From Candidatus Zixiibacteriota bacterium (GTDB taxonomy: Bacteria > Zixibacteria > MSB-5A5 > GN15 > FEB-12), in the NCBI GenBank assembly GCA_022571985.1, contig JACZWU010000007.1, positions 89,986-153,985 of the forward strand: a stretch of 64,000 nt of DNA, written 5' to 3'. A model generated the notes under the pieces. That model worked only from the letters and a program-made list of their open reading frames with translations, did not search any database and was not told the origin of the DNA. Positions 36,413 through 46,235 of this stretch are shown here, piece by piece. The translations under genes were made by a program, and so were the position numbers. Within the stretch, counting starts at the first letter, position 1. Every line of letters begins with the position of its first letter.

Positions 36413-36440
36413 AATATATTCAGCCCCTACGAATGCACGT
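36413..36440. repeat. 28-base near-palindrome of dispersed-repeat type
   Basis: GTAAGGGCTGAATA and TATTCAGCCCCTAC are inverted copies with one mismatch and no loop. 'Gtaggggc...gcccctac' palindromes are common dispersed repeats in many genomes. It lies between the hydrolase and the malic enzyme gene. Confidence 0.55.
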
Positions 36441-36558
36441 TCGAGTCTCAATTATCGAATATCATAATCGATTTCAAATTTGATTAAATACGTCTGTAAC
36501 CTTATCCTATTACTGTTGTTCTTCCAGAATTAAAAATAGGTCTTAAGGAGCAGATAGA

Positions 36559-38802
36559 ATGATTTCGAAAAAAGATGCTTTAGAATATCACAGCCGCGAC
36601 AGACGCGGAAAAATTGAAATAAACCCCACCAAACCATGCAGCACTCAGTACGATCTGTCGCTGGCCTATACGCCGGGAGTAGCAGAGCCATGTATGGAGA
36701 TATACCGCAACCCTTCGGATGTTTACAAATATACTGCCAAAGGCAACTTAGTTGCTGTAGTTTCAAACGGAACTGCTGTATTAGGTTTGGGAGACATTGG
36801 TCCTGCTGCCAGTAAGCCGGTAATGGAAGGCAAGGCTATTCTCTTTAAGAGATTTGCAGACATTGATGTTTTCGATATCGAACTCGACACCAAAGACCCG
36901 GATGAGATAATCAAATGCTGTCAGCTTATGGCGCCGACCTTTGGCGGTATAAATCTTGAAGATATTGGTTCACCGGATTGTTTCTATATCGAAGAGACCC
37001 TAAAAAATACGCTGAACATTCCGGTCTTCCATGACGACCAGCACGGTACTGCCATAATTTCCGCAGCAGCTTTGTTAAACGCCCTTGAAATTGTAAACAA
37101 AGATATAGACAAAATAAGAGTCGTCTTCAGCGGTGCCGGCGCGGCCGGTATCGCCTGCGCCAAATTGTATTGCTCGTTAGGTGTAAAACACGAAAATCTG
37201 CTGATGCTGGATTCTAATGGCGTCATTTACCAAGGCCGCGAATCCGGTCTGGACAAATACAAAGCTGAGTTCGCCAGAAAAACCGAGGCACGCACGCTTG
37301 ATGATGCGATGAAAGACGCCGATGTATTCGTGGGTGTTTCCGTTAAAGACTTGGTCACTCAAAAAATGGTCAAGTCCATGGCCAAAGACCCCATCGTCCT
37401 GGCCATGGCCAACCCGGATCCGGAAATCATGTACCCCGATGCTATGGCAGCCCGCAAAGATGTCATAGTTGCCACCGGCAGGAGCGACTTTCCTAATCAG
37501 GTTAACAATGTGCTGGGCTTTCCCTTTATATTTCGCGGTGCGCTCGACACCTGGTCTACGACCATAAACGAAGAGATGAAAATTGCCGCTGTCAAATCAT
37601 TGGCGGCACTTGCCAAAGAAGAAGTTCCGCCGGCAGTAGCCAAAGCCTATGGCGGAAAACGATTCAAATTCGGCCGTGAATATCTTATCCCCAAACCGTT
37701 CGATGCCCGCATCTTGACCTGGGAAGCAGCAGCCGTAGCCGATGCAGCAATGAAATCCGGCGTGGCCGGCAGGGAGCTGGATTTAGAAGAATATAAGCAT
37801 GAGTTGATGGAGAGAGTCGGCAGCGGCAGGACACTTATGAGATCGATTGCAGAAAAAGCAAAGTCTGAGCCGAAACGTATTGTATTTCCCGAGGGTGAGT
37901 CGCGACGGGTTCTGCGGGCTTGCCAGAATCTTCTTGATGAAGGCATTGCCAGGCCAATTCTCTTAGGGGACGAAAAGCGTATTGCCGAAGTTGCCAAAGA
38001 GTACCAGTTGGAATTAGTAGGAGCAGAAATAATCAATCCCAAAGAATCATCTAAACTTGCAGAATATGCTAAAAAATATTTTGAGTTAAGGGGCAGGCGC
38101 GGTATTACCATGGAGCGCGCTAACCGCAGAGTGACAATTCCTATTTACTACGGCCTGATGATGCTTATGTCGGGCGACTGCGATGCGGTTCTTTCAGGCA
38201 TACGCTCAGATTATCCGTCTACTATCCGTCCGGCACTTGAAATTGTGCCGCTGGCAGAGGGTGTTACCCGGGTATCGGGTCTGTTTGCCATGGTCAGTCA
38301 GGACAAAGTTTATATGTTTGCCGACACGACGGTTAATATTAACCCGACCGCCGAAGAACTGGCCGAGATCGCCATCAATGCGGCCAAAGTAGCCAGGAGT
38401 TATGATATTGAACCGCGAATAGCGATGCTTTCGTTTTCAAATTTTGGGTCGGTCCGGCTGGCCGAATCCAGTAAAGTGGCCAAGGCAGTAAAGATTCTTC
38501 ACCAGAAAGCGCCCGACCTGATAGTGGACGGCGAAATGCAGGCAGATACAGCTCTGATGCCAGAGTTTATGAAAGAACATTTTCCCTTCTCAAAGCTCAA
38601 GAGCAAGGCTAACGTGATGATATTCCCTGACTTAAATTCCGGCAATATCGCCTACAAGCTGATGCAGAGAATGGGCGGGCTTACTGCCATCGGACCAATT
38701 TTGATGGGGCTCTCTAAGCCCGTACATGTTTTACACCGGACGCTGGATGTGACCCAGATAGTTGATATGGCTTCGATTGCAGTTGTCGATGCCCAGAGCT
38801 AA
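36559..38802 (+). CDS. maeB: NADP-dependent malic enzyme with phosphotransacetylase-like domain
   Basis: A 747-residue MaeB-type fusion. The N-terminal malic enzyme half (about 1-420) decarboxylates malate to pyruvate. [23 protein letters not shown] and the Rossmann loop [14 protein letters not shown] (about residue 190) mark it. The C-terminal half (about 430-747) resembles phosphotransacetylase: [15 protein letters not shown], then [14 protein letters not shown] and [16 protein letters not shown]. In known MaeB enzymes this half is catalytically silent and binds acetyl-CoA as an allosteric regulator. A ribosome site (TAAGGAG) precedes the ATG. The gene stands between unrelated neighbours with its own leader. 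Confidence 0.93.
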   Translation: MISKKDALEYHSRDRRGKIEINPTKPCSTQYDLSLAYTPGVAEPCMEIYRNPSDVYKYTAKGNLVAVVSNGTAVLGLGDIGPAASKPVMEGKAILFKRFADIDVFDIELDTKDPDEIIKCCQLMAPTFGGINLEDIGSPDCFYIEETLKNTLNIPVFHDDQHGTAIISAAALLNALEIVNKDIDKIRVVFSGAGAAGIACAKLYCSLGVKHENLLMLDSNGVIYQGRESGLDKYKAEFARKTEARTLDDAMKDADVFVGVSVKDLVTQKMVKSMAKDPIVLAMANPDPEIMYPDAMAARKDVIVATGRSDFPNQVNNVLGFPFIFRGALDTWSTTINEEMKIAAVKSLAALAKEEVPPAVAKAYGGKRFKFGREYLIPKPFDARILTWEAAAVADAAMKSGVAGRELDLEEYKHELMERVGSGRTLMRSIAEKAKSEPKRIVFPEGESRRVLRACQNLLDEGIARPILLGDEKRIAEVAKEYQLELVGAEIINPKESSKLAEYAKKYFELRGRRGITMERANRRVTIPIYYGLMMLMSGDCDAVLSGIRSDYPSTIRPALEIVPLAEGVTRVSGLFAMVSQDKVYMFADTTVNINPTAEELAEIAINAAKVARSYDIEPRIAMLSFSNFGSVRLAESSKVAKAVKILHQKAPDLIVDGEMQADTALMPEFMKEHFPFSKLKSKANVMIFPDLNSGNIAYKLMQRMGGLTAIGPILMGLSKPVHVLHRTLDVTQIVDMASIAVVDAQS

Positions 38803-38998
38803 AGAGTAGAATTGTCTGAAAACCGTTGAATTTACTGGATAAATCTTTGCCGCTTAGAGCTGAAAAGACACTATTTTATTGCAATTTCTTGGTTTTTAGA
38901 GTAAACTTGAAGCTAAATAATACGATATATGGTAGTGTAGGCTGCAGGCTTCTCTCGGCCTATGGACATAAATCTCTTTTATTTTAGGAAACAAGACA

Positions 38999-40027
38999 TT
39001 GGGATTATTTGACTGGCTTTCAAGCGACATCGGCATTGACCTGGGTACAGCCAATACGCTGGTATATGTCAGGAATCAGGGCATAGTACTAAACGAGCCA
39101 TCGGTGGTGGCAATAGAGCAATCTACCGGCAAAGTTCTGGCCATAGGTTCAGCCGCCAAAGAAATGACCGGTCGTACCCCGGCCGGAATTGCAGCAATTC
39201 GCCCTCTAAAAGACGGGGTTATTGCTGATTTTGAAATCTCCGAGAAACTTATATCAGACTTTATCCGGCGCGTGGTCAAGCATAAGTATCTGATGAAGCC
39301 CCGGGTAGTTGTTTCTGTCCCCTCTGGCATTACCGAAGTAGAAAAGCGCGCGGTTCGTGATTCGGCTGAAAATGCCGGTGCCCGCGAAGTTTACCTGCTG
39401 TCAGAGCCGATGGCAGCTGCTATTGGAGTGGGACTGCCGGTAGAGCAGCCTTCTGGTTGTATGGTCATTGATATCGGCGGCGGCACCACAGAAATCGCGG
39501 TGATAGCCTTAAACGGCATCGTCAACGATACTTCTATAAGAGTTGCCGGTGATGAGTTAAACGAAGCTATTATCATGTATCTCAAAAAGAACTACAATCT
39601 GCTTATCGGTGAATTGACCGCCGAAGACATAAAAATTAAGATTGGCTCGGCAACCGGGCTCGAAAAAGAGCTTTCGATGGATGTCAAAGGCCGGGATTTA
39701 GTGGCCGGAGTGCCAAAAACATTGAAACTTTCTTCAGTCCAGATTCGTGAAGCCTTATCAGAGACTATTGATATAATCGTTGAGGCGGTCAGACAGGCTC
39801 TGGAGCGTACTCCGCCTGAGCTGGCCTCTGATATTCTCGAAAGAGGTATCGTACTGACCGGCGGTGGCGCCTTGCTTCGCGGCTTGGATAAACGGCTGCG
39901 TGATGAAACCAACCTGCCGGTTAACATCGCCGAAGATCCGTTAACCTGTGTTGCCAGGGGTACTGGCAAGGTCCTGGAAAACTTCTCGGCCTACTCAAAA
40001 GTTCTCGAAAAAAGTCGCAAAGACTGA
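38999..40027 (+). CDS. mreB: Rod-shape actin homolog MreB
   Basis: MreB is a bacterial actin that guides side-wall peptidoglycan synthesis in rod-shaped cells. The 342 residues show [14 protein letters not shown] (phosphate 1), [31 protein letters not shown] (phosphate 2) and [13 protein letters not shown] (adenosine site). The TTG start gives [14 protein letters not shown] is a usual membrane-targeting N-terminus for these proteins. mreC and mreD do not follow, which is unusual for the main copy, so either they are elsewhere or this is an extra paralog. The 196-base upstream gap may hold its promoter. Confidence 0.93.
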   Translation: MGLFDWLSSDIGIDLGTANTLVYVRNQGIVLNEPSVVAIEQSTGKVLAIGSAAKEMTGRTPAGIAAIRPLKDGVIADFEISEKLISDFIRRVVKHKYLMKPRVVVSVPSGITEVEKRAVRDSAENAGAREVYLLSEPMAAAIGVGLPVEQPSGCMVIDIGGGTTEIAVIALNGIVNDTSIRVAGDELNEAIIMYLKKNYNLLIGELTAEDIKIKIGSATGLEKELSMDVKGRDLVAGVPKTLKLSSVQIREALSETIDIIVEAVRQALERTPPELASDILERGIVLTGGGALLRGLDKRLRDETNLPVNIAEDPLTCVARGTGKVLENFSAYSKVLEKSRKD

Positions 40028-40144
40028 TAAGTAAAACTCTAAACCGTAAGGGGGAGCGGACTAAATATCTGTCCATACCCCACTTGTATCACCCTTTCAC
40101 TCTGAAAAAGCGATTCTTTGCAAGTACTTGGTATGACAAGATAT

Positions 40145-40180
40145 GTGTTGACTTAACAACCACAAAGATTAAGTTAACAC
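40145..40180. promoter_or_regulatory. Long inverted repeat, possible operator
   Basis: GTGTTGACTTAA (40145-40156) and TTAAGTTAACAC (40169-40180) are 12-base arms with one mismatch and a 12-base spacer. The left arm includes TTGACT, a possible -35 box. It lies 30 bases before the lipoprotein gene and has no T-run, so an operator is more likely than a terminator. Confidence 0.45.
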
Positions 40181-40209
40181 AAATAACGTCTTGAAAGCAG
40201 GAGATCGTT

Positions 40210-41808
40210 ATGATGTTTATCAAATTTATAAACTGGCAACAAAGCTATACTTCCACTATATTGTATACTTCTGTTTTGTTGTGCTGCTGTATTTATCTTA
40301 ATGGGTGTGGTGTCCAGACCCAAAAACGACAACTCACTTCTCGTGAAAATGTCGGTAAACTTGTAAAGGATGCAGCTTACTTTAAGGCGGAATCTCCTTT
40401 TTTAAAAGTACATCTTCTCAACGGTCATGTTTACGTCCTTTCGGATTGGAATGTAGATGAGGATAAGAAGCTTGTTACTGGAACCGGGCGGCTCCTTGAT
40501 GTAAATCGTGAATTCCTCGAGAAAGATTTCTTCAGTATACCTTTGGATTCTGTCGCAATCTTTGAAACCAACGTTGTACATACCTCGGGGTCTGTGGCGG
40601 CTCTAGCTGTTATTACCGGTGCATCAGTTGCTTTAACTATATATTGTATTTCGAATCCAAAGGCATGTTTTGGTTCATGTCCAACATTCTATGTTGAAAA
40701 CGAGGGGGTGCCAATTTTGCAAGCGGAAGGGTTTTCCGCGAGCATTTCTCCTGCCCTTGAGGGAAGAGATATTGACGCCCTCTATCGCGTTAAACCGACG
40801 TCCCGAGACTTTGAACTGCATATGAAGAACGAAGCACTTGAGACTCATGTCGTGAGGTACGCAGACTTGCTGATTGCTCGACGAACTAAGGGAGGGAGAG
40901 TATTCGCTGCCTCCAACGATACCTTCTGGCAGGCTAGTAAGCTCATTAAACCAAGTCAATGTATAGGACCGGAGGGTGATTGTCTCAAAAAAGTGAAGAA
41001 CTTTGACGGTCTTCAACGTATTAGTGAAACTGACTCGACCTATCTGGGCGCAAAAGAGACAATCGACATAGAGTTCAGAAATGTACCAGACGCCAAATTG
41101 GGCTTGGTCATTGCCTGCAGACAGTCACTTCTCAGCACTTATCTGTTCTATCAAACCCTTTCATACATGGGCAACTCAGTTGGTAAATGGTTTGCTATGA
41201 TGGAACGAGGAGACGAAGTTACTCGAAAGAGGTCGGGTGGAATTGGTCGCCTGCTGGGCGGAATTGAAGTCTTGACCCTGAACAGCCAAGGCGAATGGGT
41301 TTCTGTAGGCGAAATTAATGAAACCGGACCACTTGCCACTGATGTTCATCTGGTGCCGCTTCCTCAAAATTTGCAGAGTCAGGCTAAAATTAGGCTTCGA
41401 CTTACAAAAGGACACTGGCGCATAGACTATGTTGCCCTTGCTGTTTTAGGAAAGAGGGTAGAACCTATCAGACTTAAACCTTCTCTTGTCAGGCGCAACG
41501 CGATTCGAGATGACACAGCCAGAGAAGCGCTACTGGACACTACCAAGCAACTTATTACACTTCCAGGGGATGTAGTCACTTTGATGTACCGCTTGCCGGA
41601 GGACTTTGTGGAATATGAACTGTTTTTGGAAAGTCGCGGTTACTATCTAGAATGGATTCGTGACGAATGGGTTGCTGATGAAGATTTAAGTCGAGCGACA
41701 ATGATATTCCTTAATCCTGAACTTGCCCTGCGCAAGCTGGCACCTGAATTCAAACAAGTTGAAGCTGAAATAGAAGAATTATTCTGGAACAGTCGCTATG
41801 CACAGTAA
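40210..41808 (+). CDS. Large lipoprotein of unknown function, GSCP-family
   Basis: A 532-residue lipoprotein. The signal ends in L-N-G-C with the lipid cysteine at residue 33. A hydrophobic stretch (SVAALAVITGASVALTIYCI, about residues 125-145) precedes FGSCPTFYVENEGVPILQAE. That GSCP-Y block and the following SISPALEGRDI are wording I recall from unnamed lipoprotein families of Bacteroidetes-like bacteria. No enzyme motif is visible. It overlaps the next lipoprotein gene by 11 bases and lies behind an inverted repeat at 40145-40180. The protein is probably surface or periplasm-facing in the outer membrane. Confidence 0.75.
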   Translation: MMFIKFINWQQSYTSTILYTSVLLCCCIYLNGCGVQTQKRQLTSRENVGKLVKDAAYFKAESPFLKVHLLNGHVYVLSDWNVDEDKKLVTGTGRLLDVNREFLEKDFFSIPLDSVAIFETNVVHTSGSVAALAVITGASVALTIYCISNPKACFGSCPTFYVENEGVPILQAEGFSASISPALEGRDIDALYRVKPTSRDFELHMKNEALETHVVRYADLLIARRTKGGRVFAASNDTFWQASKLIKPSQCIGPEGDCLKKVKNFDGLQRISETDSTYLGAKETIDIEFRNVPDAKLGLVIACRQSLLSTYLFYQTLSYMGNSVGKWFAMMERGDEVTRKRSGGIGRLLGGIEVLTLNSQGEWVSVGEINETGPLATDVHLVPLPQNLQSQAKIRLRLTKGHWRIDYVALAVLGKRVEPIRLKPSLVRRNAIRDDTAREALLDTTKQLITLPGDVVTLMYRLPEDFVEYELFLESRGYYLEWIRDEWVADEDLSRATMIFLNPELALRKLAPEFKQVEAEIEELFWNSRYAQ

Positions 41809-42334
41809 GACAAAGTTGTTGGCCATAGTAATAATTGTCGTCACGCCTCTTCTGGCAGGCTGTGCTGGCACGGGTGCTCCTCGAGGATGGCTCTCCACTG
41901 CTTCCGAAGCACAAAAGGAATCCAAAGGTGCATGGATCAAAATCGAATATTCCTCAGGGGCGAACAAATCAGTTGTCCAAGGAGAATTCATTGCAGTAAA
42001 TACAGAAACTGTATATGTCGATACCCTGACAGGCCTAATAGCTATATCTTTATCAGACATTAAAAGAGCTCGGTTAGCTACCTATGACTCCCAATATGGG
42101 AAACTTACTGTTTGGACCTTACTCGGGTTCCTATCAACTGCCTCCCATGGGATCGGCCTTATACTATCTGCGCCAGTTTGGATTATTGGTGGAAGTATTG
42201 CTGCAGCCGCTCAATCGCACAAGCCCATTGAGTCGTTTCCTGATTCAGATTGGAATGAGCTAAAGAAATTTGCTCGATTTCCACATGGATTGCCCGAGGG
42301 ATTTGAGCATAATGTCTCAAATTCAATGCGTTAA
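41798..42334 (+). CDS. Small lipoprotein of unknown function
   Basis: A 178-residue lipoprotein; the signal ends in L-A-G-C with the lipid cysteine at residue 22. The body has a stretch (VYVDTLTGLIAISLSDIKRA) like small beta-barrel folds seen in adhesion or chaperone domains. A hydrophobic Gly-rich stretch follows at about residues 110-135 (LLGFLSTASHGIGLILSAPV). It overlaps the larger lipoprotein gene by 11 bases, so the two are made together. The protein ends near SDWNELKKFARFPHGLPEGF. I do not recognise a family. Confidence 0.7.
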   Translation: MHSKTKLLAIVIIVVTPLLAGCAGTGAPRGWLSTASEAQKESKGAWIKIEYSSGANKSVVQGEFIAVNTETVYVDTLTGLIAISLSDIKRARLATYDSQYGKLTVWTLLGFLSTASHGIGLILSAPVWIIGGSIAAAAQSHKPIESFPDSDWNELKKFARFPHGLPEGFEHNVSNSMR

Positions 42335-42479
42335 GCGCTATTCCGACTTATAAAATTGCTATTGTGTTGCAAGTGATCAATGGAAACTCTCCCATAACAT
42401 TTCTACCCAGCTTTCAGAAAATGCTCGGCAAGGAGTTGAATAGTTCTAAGATCGTCCTACTCCTGTGTTAAAAATAGAG

Positions 42480-42506
42480 AACCCGCCTCTTGGAGGGTTT
42501 TTTTTT
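42480..42506 (+). terminator. Rho-independent terminator after the lipoprotein pair
   Basis: AACCC (42480-42484) pairs with GGGTT (42495-42499), and CC with GG inside it, around a TCTT loop; nine T follow (42498-42506). It ends the transcript of the two lipoproteins, upstream of rnr. Confidence 0.85.
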
Positions 42507-42552
42507 GCGAAGAAATCCAACTGCCAAAATGGCCGATTTTTGGCCGAATTTG

Positions 42553-42584
42553 TTGACAGCTGGCAGTCATATATCGTTTATTAT
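42553..42584 (+). promoter_or_regulatory. Possible sigma-70 promoter for rnr
   Basis: TTGACA at 42553-42558 is a perfect -35 box. The -10 is weaker: TTTATT at 42577 (18-base spacer) or TATTAT at 42579 (20-base spacer). Either would place the start very close to the rnr ATG at 42589, so the mRNA might be almost leaderless. Confidence 0.4.
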
Positions 42585-42588
42585 TAGC

Positions 42589-44796
42589 ATGAAGTTATCA
42601 GGACAGCATCTAATCAAAGCAGTTAAAAAACAAGCCGACCGGCCCATGAAATTAAAAGAGATGGCCAAAGCTCTTTCTGTCAAAAATACAGACTTTGCGG
42701 CTTTCAGGAACGAAGTAAAAAAACTTATAAGTTCAGGCCAGCTGGTCAAGCTCAAGAGAGGCAGAATCGGGCTGGCGGCTGAGCTTGAAATTCAGGTTGG
42801 CAAAATTGCCATTATCAAAAAAGGAATAGGTTTTCTGATTCGTGAAGATGACGTAGATATTTTAATTCCGTCGGCACACCTATTGACCGCTCTCGACGGT
42901 GACCAGGTGATGGTTCGTCTGACAGGAAAGTCAGAGGGGCGCGAAACCGGCACAGTAATCAAGATTGTGGAACGCTCCGCTAGGAATATGGTGGGGACGT
43001 TTAAGAGCGGCGGGCATTTCTCGGTAGTAGTTCCGGACAATCCCCGCATTCATCGCGATATGTATATTCCGCCCGATGAAACTCTCGAGGCACAGGACGG
43101 TGAAAAAGTTGTAGCGGTTCTCTTGCAATGGGATGATCCCCATCTTAATCCCGAAGCAAAGGTTATTGAGCGGCTGGGCCGCCCGGGAGAACCGGGCGTG
43201 GATATGCTGACAATAATCAAAAGCTATAACCTGCCTGAAGAATTCCCGGACGAGGTTATGTCAGAAGCCGAAGAAGCGGCGGCTTTTACAGAAGACAACT
43301 CCGCCGGCAGAATAGATTTGACTAAAGAGTGCATCTACACCATTGACCCCTTTGATGCCAAAGACCATGATGACGCCATCTCGGTGGTCGAAACAGAAAA
43401 AGGATTCAGCCTGGGAGTGCACATTGCAGATGTTTCTTTTTACGTGCGGCCGGGTGGTGCGCTTGACAGAGAAGCTTTCAGGCGCGGCAACTCGGTCTAT
43501 CTGCCGGGCATGGTAATTCCGATGCTGCCGGAAGTGCTCTCAAACGATGTCTGCTCGCTTCGTCCTGATTGCAAAAGAATGGCACACTCAATCTTCGTCG
43601 ATTTCGATAAAAAAGGCAAAATAATTAATTGGAAAATTGCTGATACGATTATTAATTCTAAGGCCAAACTCTCTTACGAGGAAGTTCAGGAATTCTTTGA
43701 CGACGGTAAAATTACTGATCAAATAAGAGGAGTTTCAGCTAACCTGAAGTCTGCCCGCCAACTGGCTTCGCTTTTATCACGAAAAAGGCTGGAAGCCGGT
43801 TCACTGGACTTTGACCTGCCTGAATCGAAAATTATTATGGATGACAAGGGTGAAGTCTTAGAACTCGGTCACCGGGTACGACTGGAAACTCACCGGCTGA
43901 TTGAAGAATTTATGCTGGTTGCAAATCAGGTCGTGGCTAAGGAAGCGAAAAATAAAAGAGTGCATTTTCTTCACCGGGTGCATGACACGCCGGACAAAGA
44001 GAAGATAGCGGAGTTTTCTGAAACGATGAAAAAACTGGGCTATTCTTTTCCTGTCTCCGGCAATTTGAAGCCGGTCCAGTTTTCAAGATTTTTGGAAAAA
44101 ATAAAAGAAAAACCGGAAGCTGATTTTATAAATGAACTGATGCTGCGTTCGATGAAAAAAGCTGTTTACCAGCGTGAAAATAACGGGCACTTTGGCCTGG
44201 CCTTTTCGCACTACGCTCATTTTACTTCGCCGATAAGACGCTACCCGGATCTGCTGGTGCATCGGTTGCTGCGTTCGCTGGGGAACGAGGGCTACAAAAA
44301 GAAATTTGCCTCTCAGGTAGTGTCGCTGATTGACAGGGTTGCCATTCGTTGCTCAGAAACCGAAAGAGTAGCCGAGTCGGCCGAGCGCGCCGCCATCAAG
44401 GTCAAGCAGGTTCAGTTTATGGCCAGACACGTCGGCGACGAGTTTGGGGGAGTGATTTCTGGAGTTGCCCGCTGGGGATTCTGGGTCCGCCTTGATAACC
44501 TGGGTGCCGAAGGCTTGGTCAGGATTTCTTCGATCGATGACGACTATTATCATTTTGACGAAAAGCAGTACCGCTTAGTCGGCCGCAGGAAGCGCCGGGT
44601 TTTTCGAATGGGAGACCGGGTCAAGGTTGGTATCGTTGCTGTCAATCAAACCACCAGCGAGATAGAACTTAATCTGGTCGACAATGAGGGACAAAAGAAA
44701 TCAAGAACTATCAGCAGCGCCAAAAAGGCCAAAGGACTTCGTCCGCCGAAAAGCCGTAATACGACGAAAACCAGACAAGGCAGAAGAGCGAGATAG
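42589..44796 (+). CDS. rnr: Ribonuclease R
   Basis: RNase R is a 3'-5' exoribonuclease that degrades structured RNA. The 735 residues run as follows: a winged helix (MKLKEMAKAL, about 20-60), two cold-shock-like domains, the catalytic RNB domain with the metal-binding aspartates in IDPFDAKDHDDAISV, and a C-terminal S1 domain (GGVISGVARWGFWVRLDN). The tail is basic (KSRNTTKTRQGRRAR). I use the ATG at 42589 (MKLSGQHLIK); the frame is open upstream to 42490, but that extension would run through the terminator and promoter. No Shine-Dalgarno site precedes it. It leads into the NtrC-like gene 9 bases later. Confidence 0.92.
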   Translation: MKLSGQHLIKAVKKQADRPMKLKEMAKALSVKNTDFAAFRNEVKKLISSGQLVKLKRGRIGLAAELEIQVGKIAIIKKGIGFLIREDDVDILIPSAHLLTALDGDQVMVRLTGKSEGRETGTVIKIVERSARNMVGTFKSGGHFSVVVPDNPRIHRDMYIPPDETLEAQDGEKVVAVLLQWDDPHLNPEAKVIERLGRPGEPGVDMLTIIKSYNLPEEFPDEVMSEAEEAAAFTEDNSAGRIDLTKECIYTIDPFDAKDHDDAISVVETEKGFSLGVHIADVSFYVRPGGALDREAFRRGNSVYLPGMVIPMLPEVLSNDVCSLRPDCKRMAHSIFVDFDKKGKIINWKIADTIINSKAKLSYEEVQEFFDDGKITDQIRGVSANLKSARQLASLLSRKRLEAGSLDFDLPESKIIMDDKGEVLELGHRVRLETHRLIEEFMLVANQVVAKEAKNKRVHFLHRVHDTPDKEKIAEFSETMKKLGYSFPVSGNLKPVQFSRFLEKIKEKPEADFINELMLRSMKKAVYQRENNGHFGLAFSHYAHFTSPIRRYPDLLVHRLLRSLGNEGYKKKFASQVVSLIDRVAIRCSETERVAESAERAAIKVKQVQFMARHVGDEFGGVISGVARWGFWVRLDNLGAEGLVRISSIDDDYYHFDEKQYRLVGRRKRRVFRMGDRVKVGIVAVNQTTSEIELNLVDNEGQKKSRTISSAKKAKGLRPPKSRNTTKTRQGRRAR

Positions 44797-44805
44797 CAGC
44801 CAGTT

Positions 44806-46233
44806 ATGCAGCAGGATAAAAGGACAGCAATTTTAATTAGCCGGGACAATTTGTCAGGTAGTTCTGTTAACTGGAACGACATCGGGATAATAGCCGAAGA
44901 ACTGCCGCAGCTATATCAACTTATTAAAGAGCGAGATATTTTATTAGTCATAGTTGACAGTGATAGTTTTAAGATCAGGCCGGCGGTTGCGTCAAGGATA
45001 AGGCGGGGTAACGGTCTGACCGAAATCTGGAAGCTTATCGACCATGAACCAAATGGCATTGAGCCGGCTGGTTACTTGGACGGCCTGATTTCGGGCGATG
45101 TCGGACATAAAACGATGTCTGACAAAATAAACCAAATTCTCTCTACCAAAGATTTACTGGACAGCTACGGCATGGTAGCGCGTTCGTCAAAGATGAAAGC
45201 AGTTGCCGAGACAATCAGAAGTATTGCACCGACAGATGTAGCTGTTTTGATTGTTGGTCCTTCCGGCTCAGGAAAAGAACTGGTTGCTGCGGCACTCCAC
45301 AAAGATTCCAACAGAAGCGACAAACCGTTTGTAGCCATTAACTGCGGGGCGCTGGCCGCAGGACTTCTGGAGTCAGAGCTTTTTGGGCATGAAAAGGGCG
45401 CTTTCACCGGTTCGGTCGGTAAACGGGAAGGGCTTTTTTCCAAAGCAGAAGGCGGTACACTTTTCTTAGACGAAATAAGTGAAACAACTCCGGAGATGCA
45501 GGTTAAGCTATTGCGCGTACTCGAAGACGGCACTTACTATCCGGTAGGTTCATCGGTCGTCAGAAAAGCCGATGTTCGCATTGTTGCGGCGACCAATCGA
45601 GATTTGACCGAAGCAATAAACGAGAAGCTTTTCCGTGAGGATTTATATTTCAGAATTAGCGCTGTCAAAATAATCGTGCCCCCGTTACTGGAACACAAAT
45701 GCGACATTCAGCCGCTGCTGCATCATTTTTGGCGGAATAAAAAGGGAATGTCATATACCGACTCAGCCTTAGAACTCTTAAATAAATTTGACTGGCCGGG
45801 GAATGTAAGGCAGCTCAAGAATTTCGCCGAGAGAATGAGCGCCCTGAAGCCGGGCGGCACAGTTGATAATAAAGACGTCGAAAAATTTATAACAGAGCAG
45901 CACTCCAGCGCCACTCATCTGCCGGTTTCGACCGGCAAATCTACCGAAGAGGCCGGTCAGGAACTTATCTACCGCGCCATTATTTCTTTAGGCAGCGAGG
46001 TGCGTCTGCTGCGTGACTTGATTACTTCAAACCTGCCCGGAGATGTAGATGAAAGTGAACTGTCCGGAATTCAGGGTAAATATAGTTATGACAGGACAGT
46101 CGAAGATATGGAGCGGCTGCTTATTGAGCAGACTCTGGATAAAACAGCCGGTAATAGAAAGGCAACAGCCCAGAGGCTGGGTATCGGCGAGCGGACTCTT
46201 TACAGGAAACTCAAAAAATATGGGCTGACTTAA
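44806..46233 (+). CDS. Sigma-54-dependent transcription activator with receiver-like N-terminus
   Basis: A 475-residue NtrC-family activator. About residues 1-115 look like a degenerate receiver: ILLVIVDSD could hold the acceptor Asp, but the usual acidic pair and Lys are not clear. The AAA+ domain follows with Walker A GPSGSGKELV, the sigma-54 contact loop reading GAFTGS rather than GAFTGA, Walker B GGTLFLDEIS, and WPGNVRQLKNF. The C-terminal Fis-type helix-turn-helix is NRKATAQRLGIGERTLYRKL. It lies 9 bases after rnr and 2 bases before the envelope trio, so it may regulate those genes. The flagellar-type sigma-54 promoter near 62380 is another possible target. Confidence 0.88.
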   Translation: MQQDKRTAILISRDNLSGSSVNWNDIGIIAEELPQLYQLIKERDILLVIVDSDSFKIRPAVASRIRRGNGLTEIWKLIDHEPNGIEPAGYLDGLISGDVGHKTMSDKINQILSTKDLLDSYGMVARSSKMKAVAETIRSIAPTDVAVLIVGPSGSGKELVAAALHKDSNRSDKPFVAINCGALAAGLLESELFGHEKGAFTGSVGKREGLFSKAEGGTLFLDEISETTPEMQVKLLRVLEDGTYYPVGSSVVRKADVRIVAATNRDLTEAINEKLFREDLYFRISAVKIIVPPLLEHKCDIQPLLHHFWRNKKGMSYTDSALELLNKFDWPGNVRQLKNFAERMSALKPGGTVDNKDVEKFITEQHSSATHLPVSTGKSTEEAGQELIYRAIISLGSEVRLLRDLITSNLPGDVDESELSGIQGKYSYDRTVEDMERLLIEQTLDKTAGNRKATAQRLGIGERTLYRKLKKYGLT

Positions 46234-46235
46234 GA

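Noticed and set aside
42490-42588. N-terminal extension of RNase R
   Set aside because: It begins in the T-run of a terminator and crosses a -35 box; the family start is at 42589.
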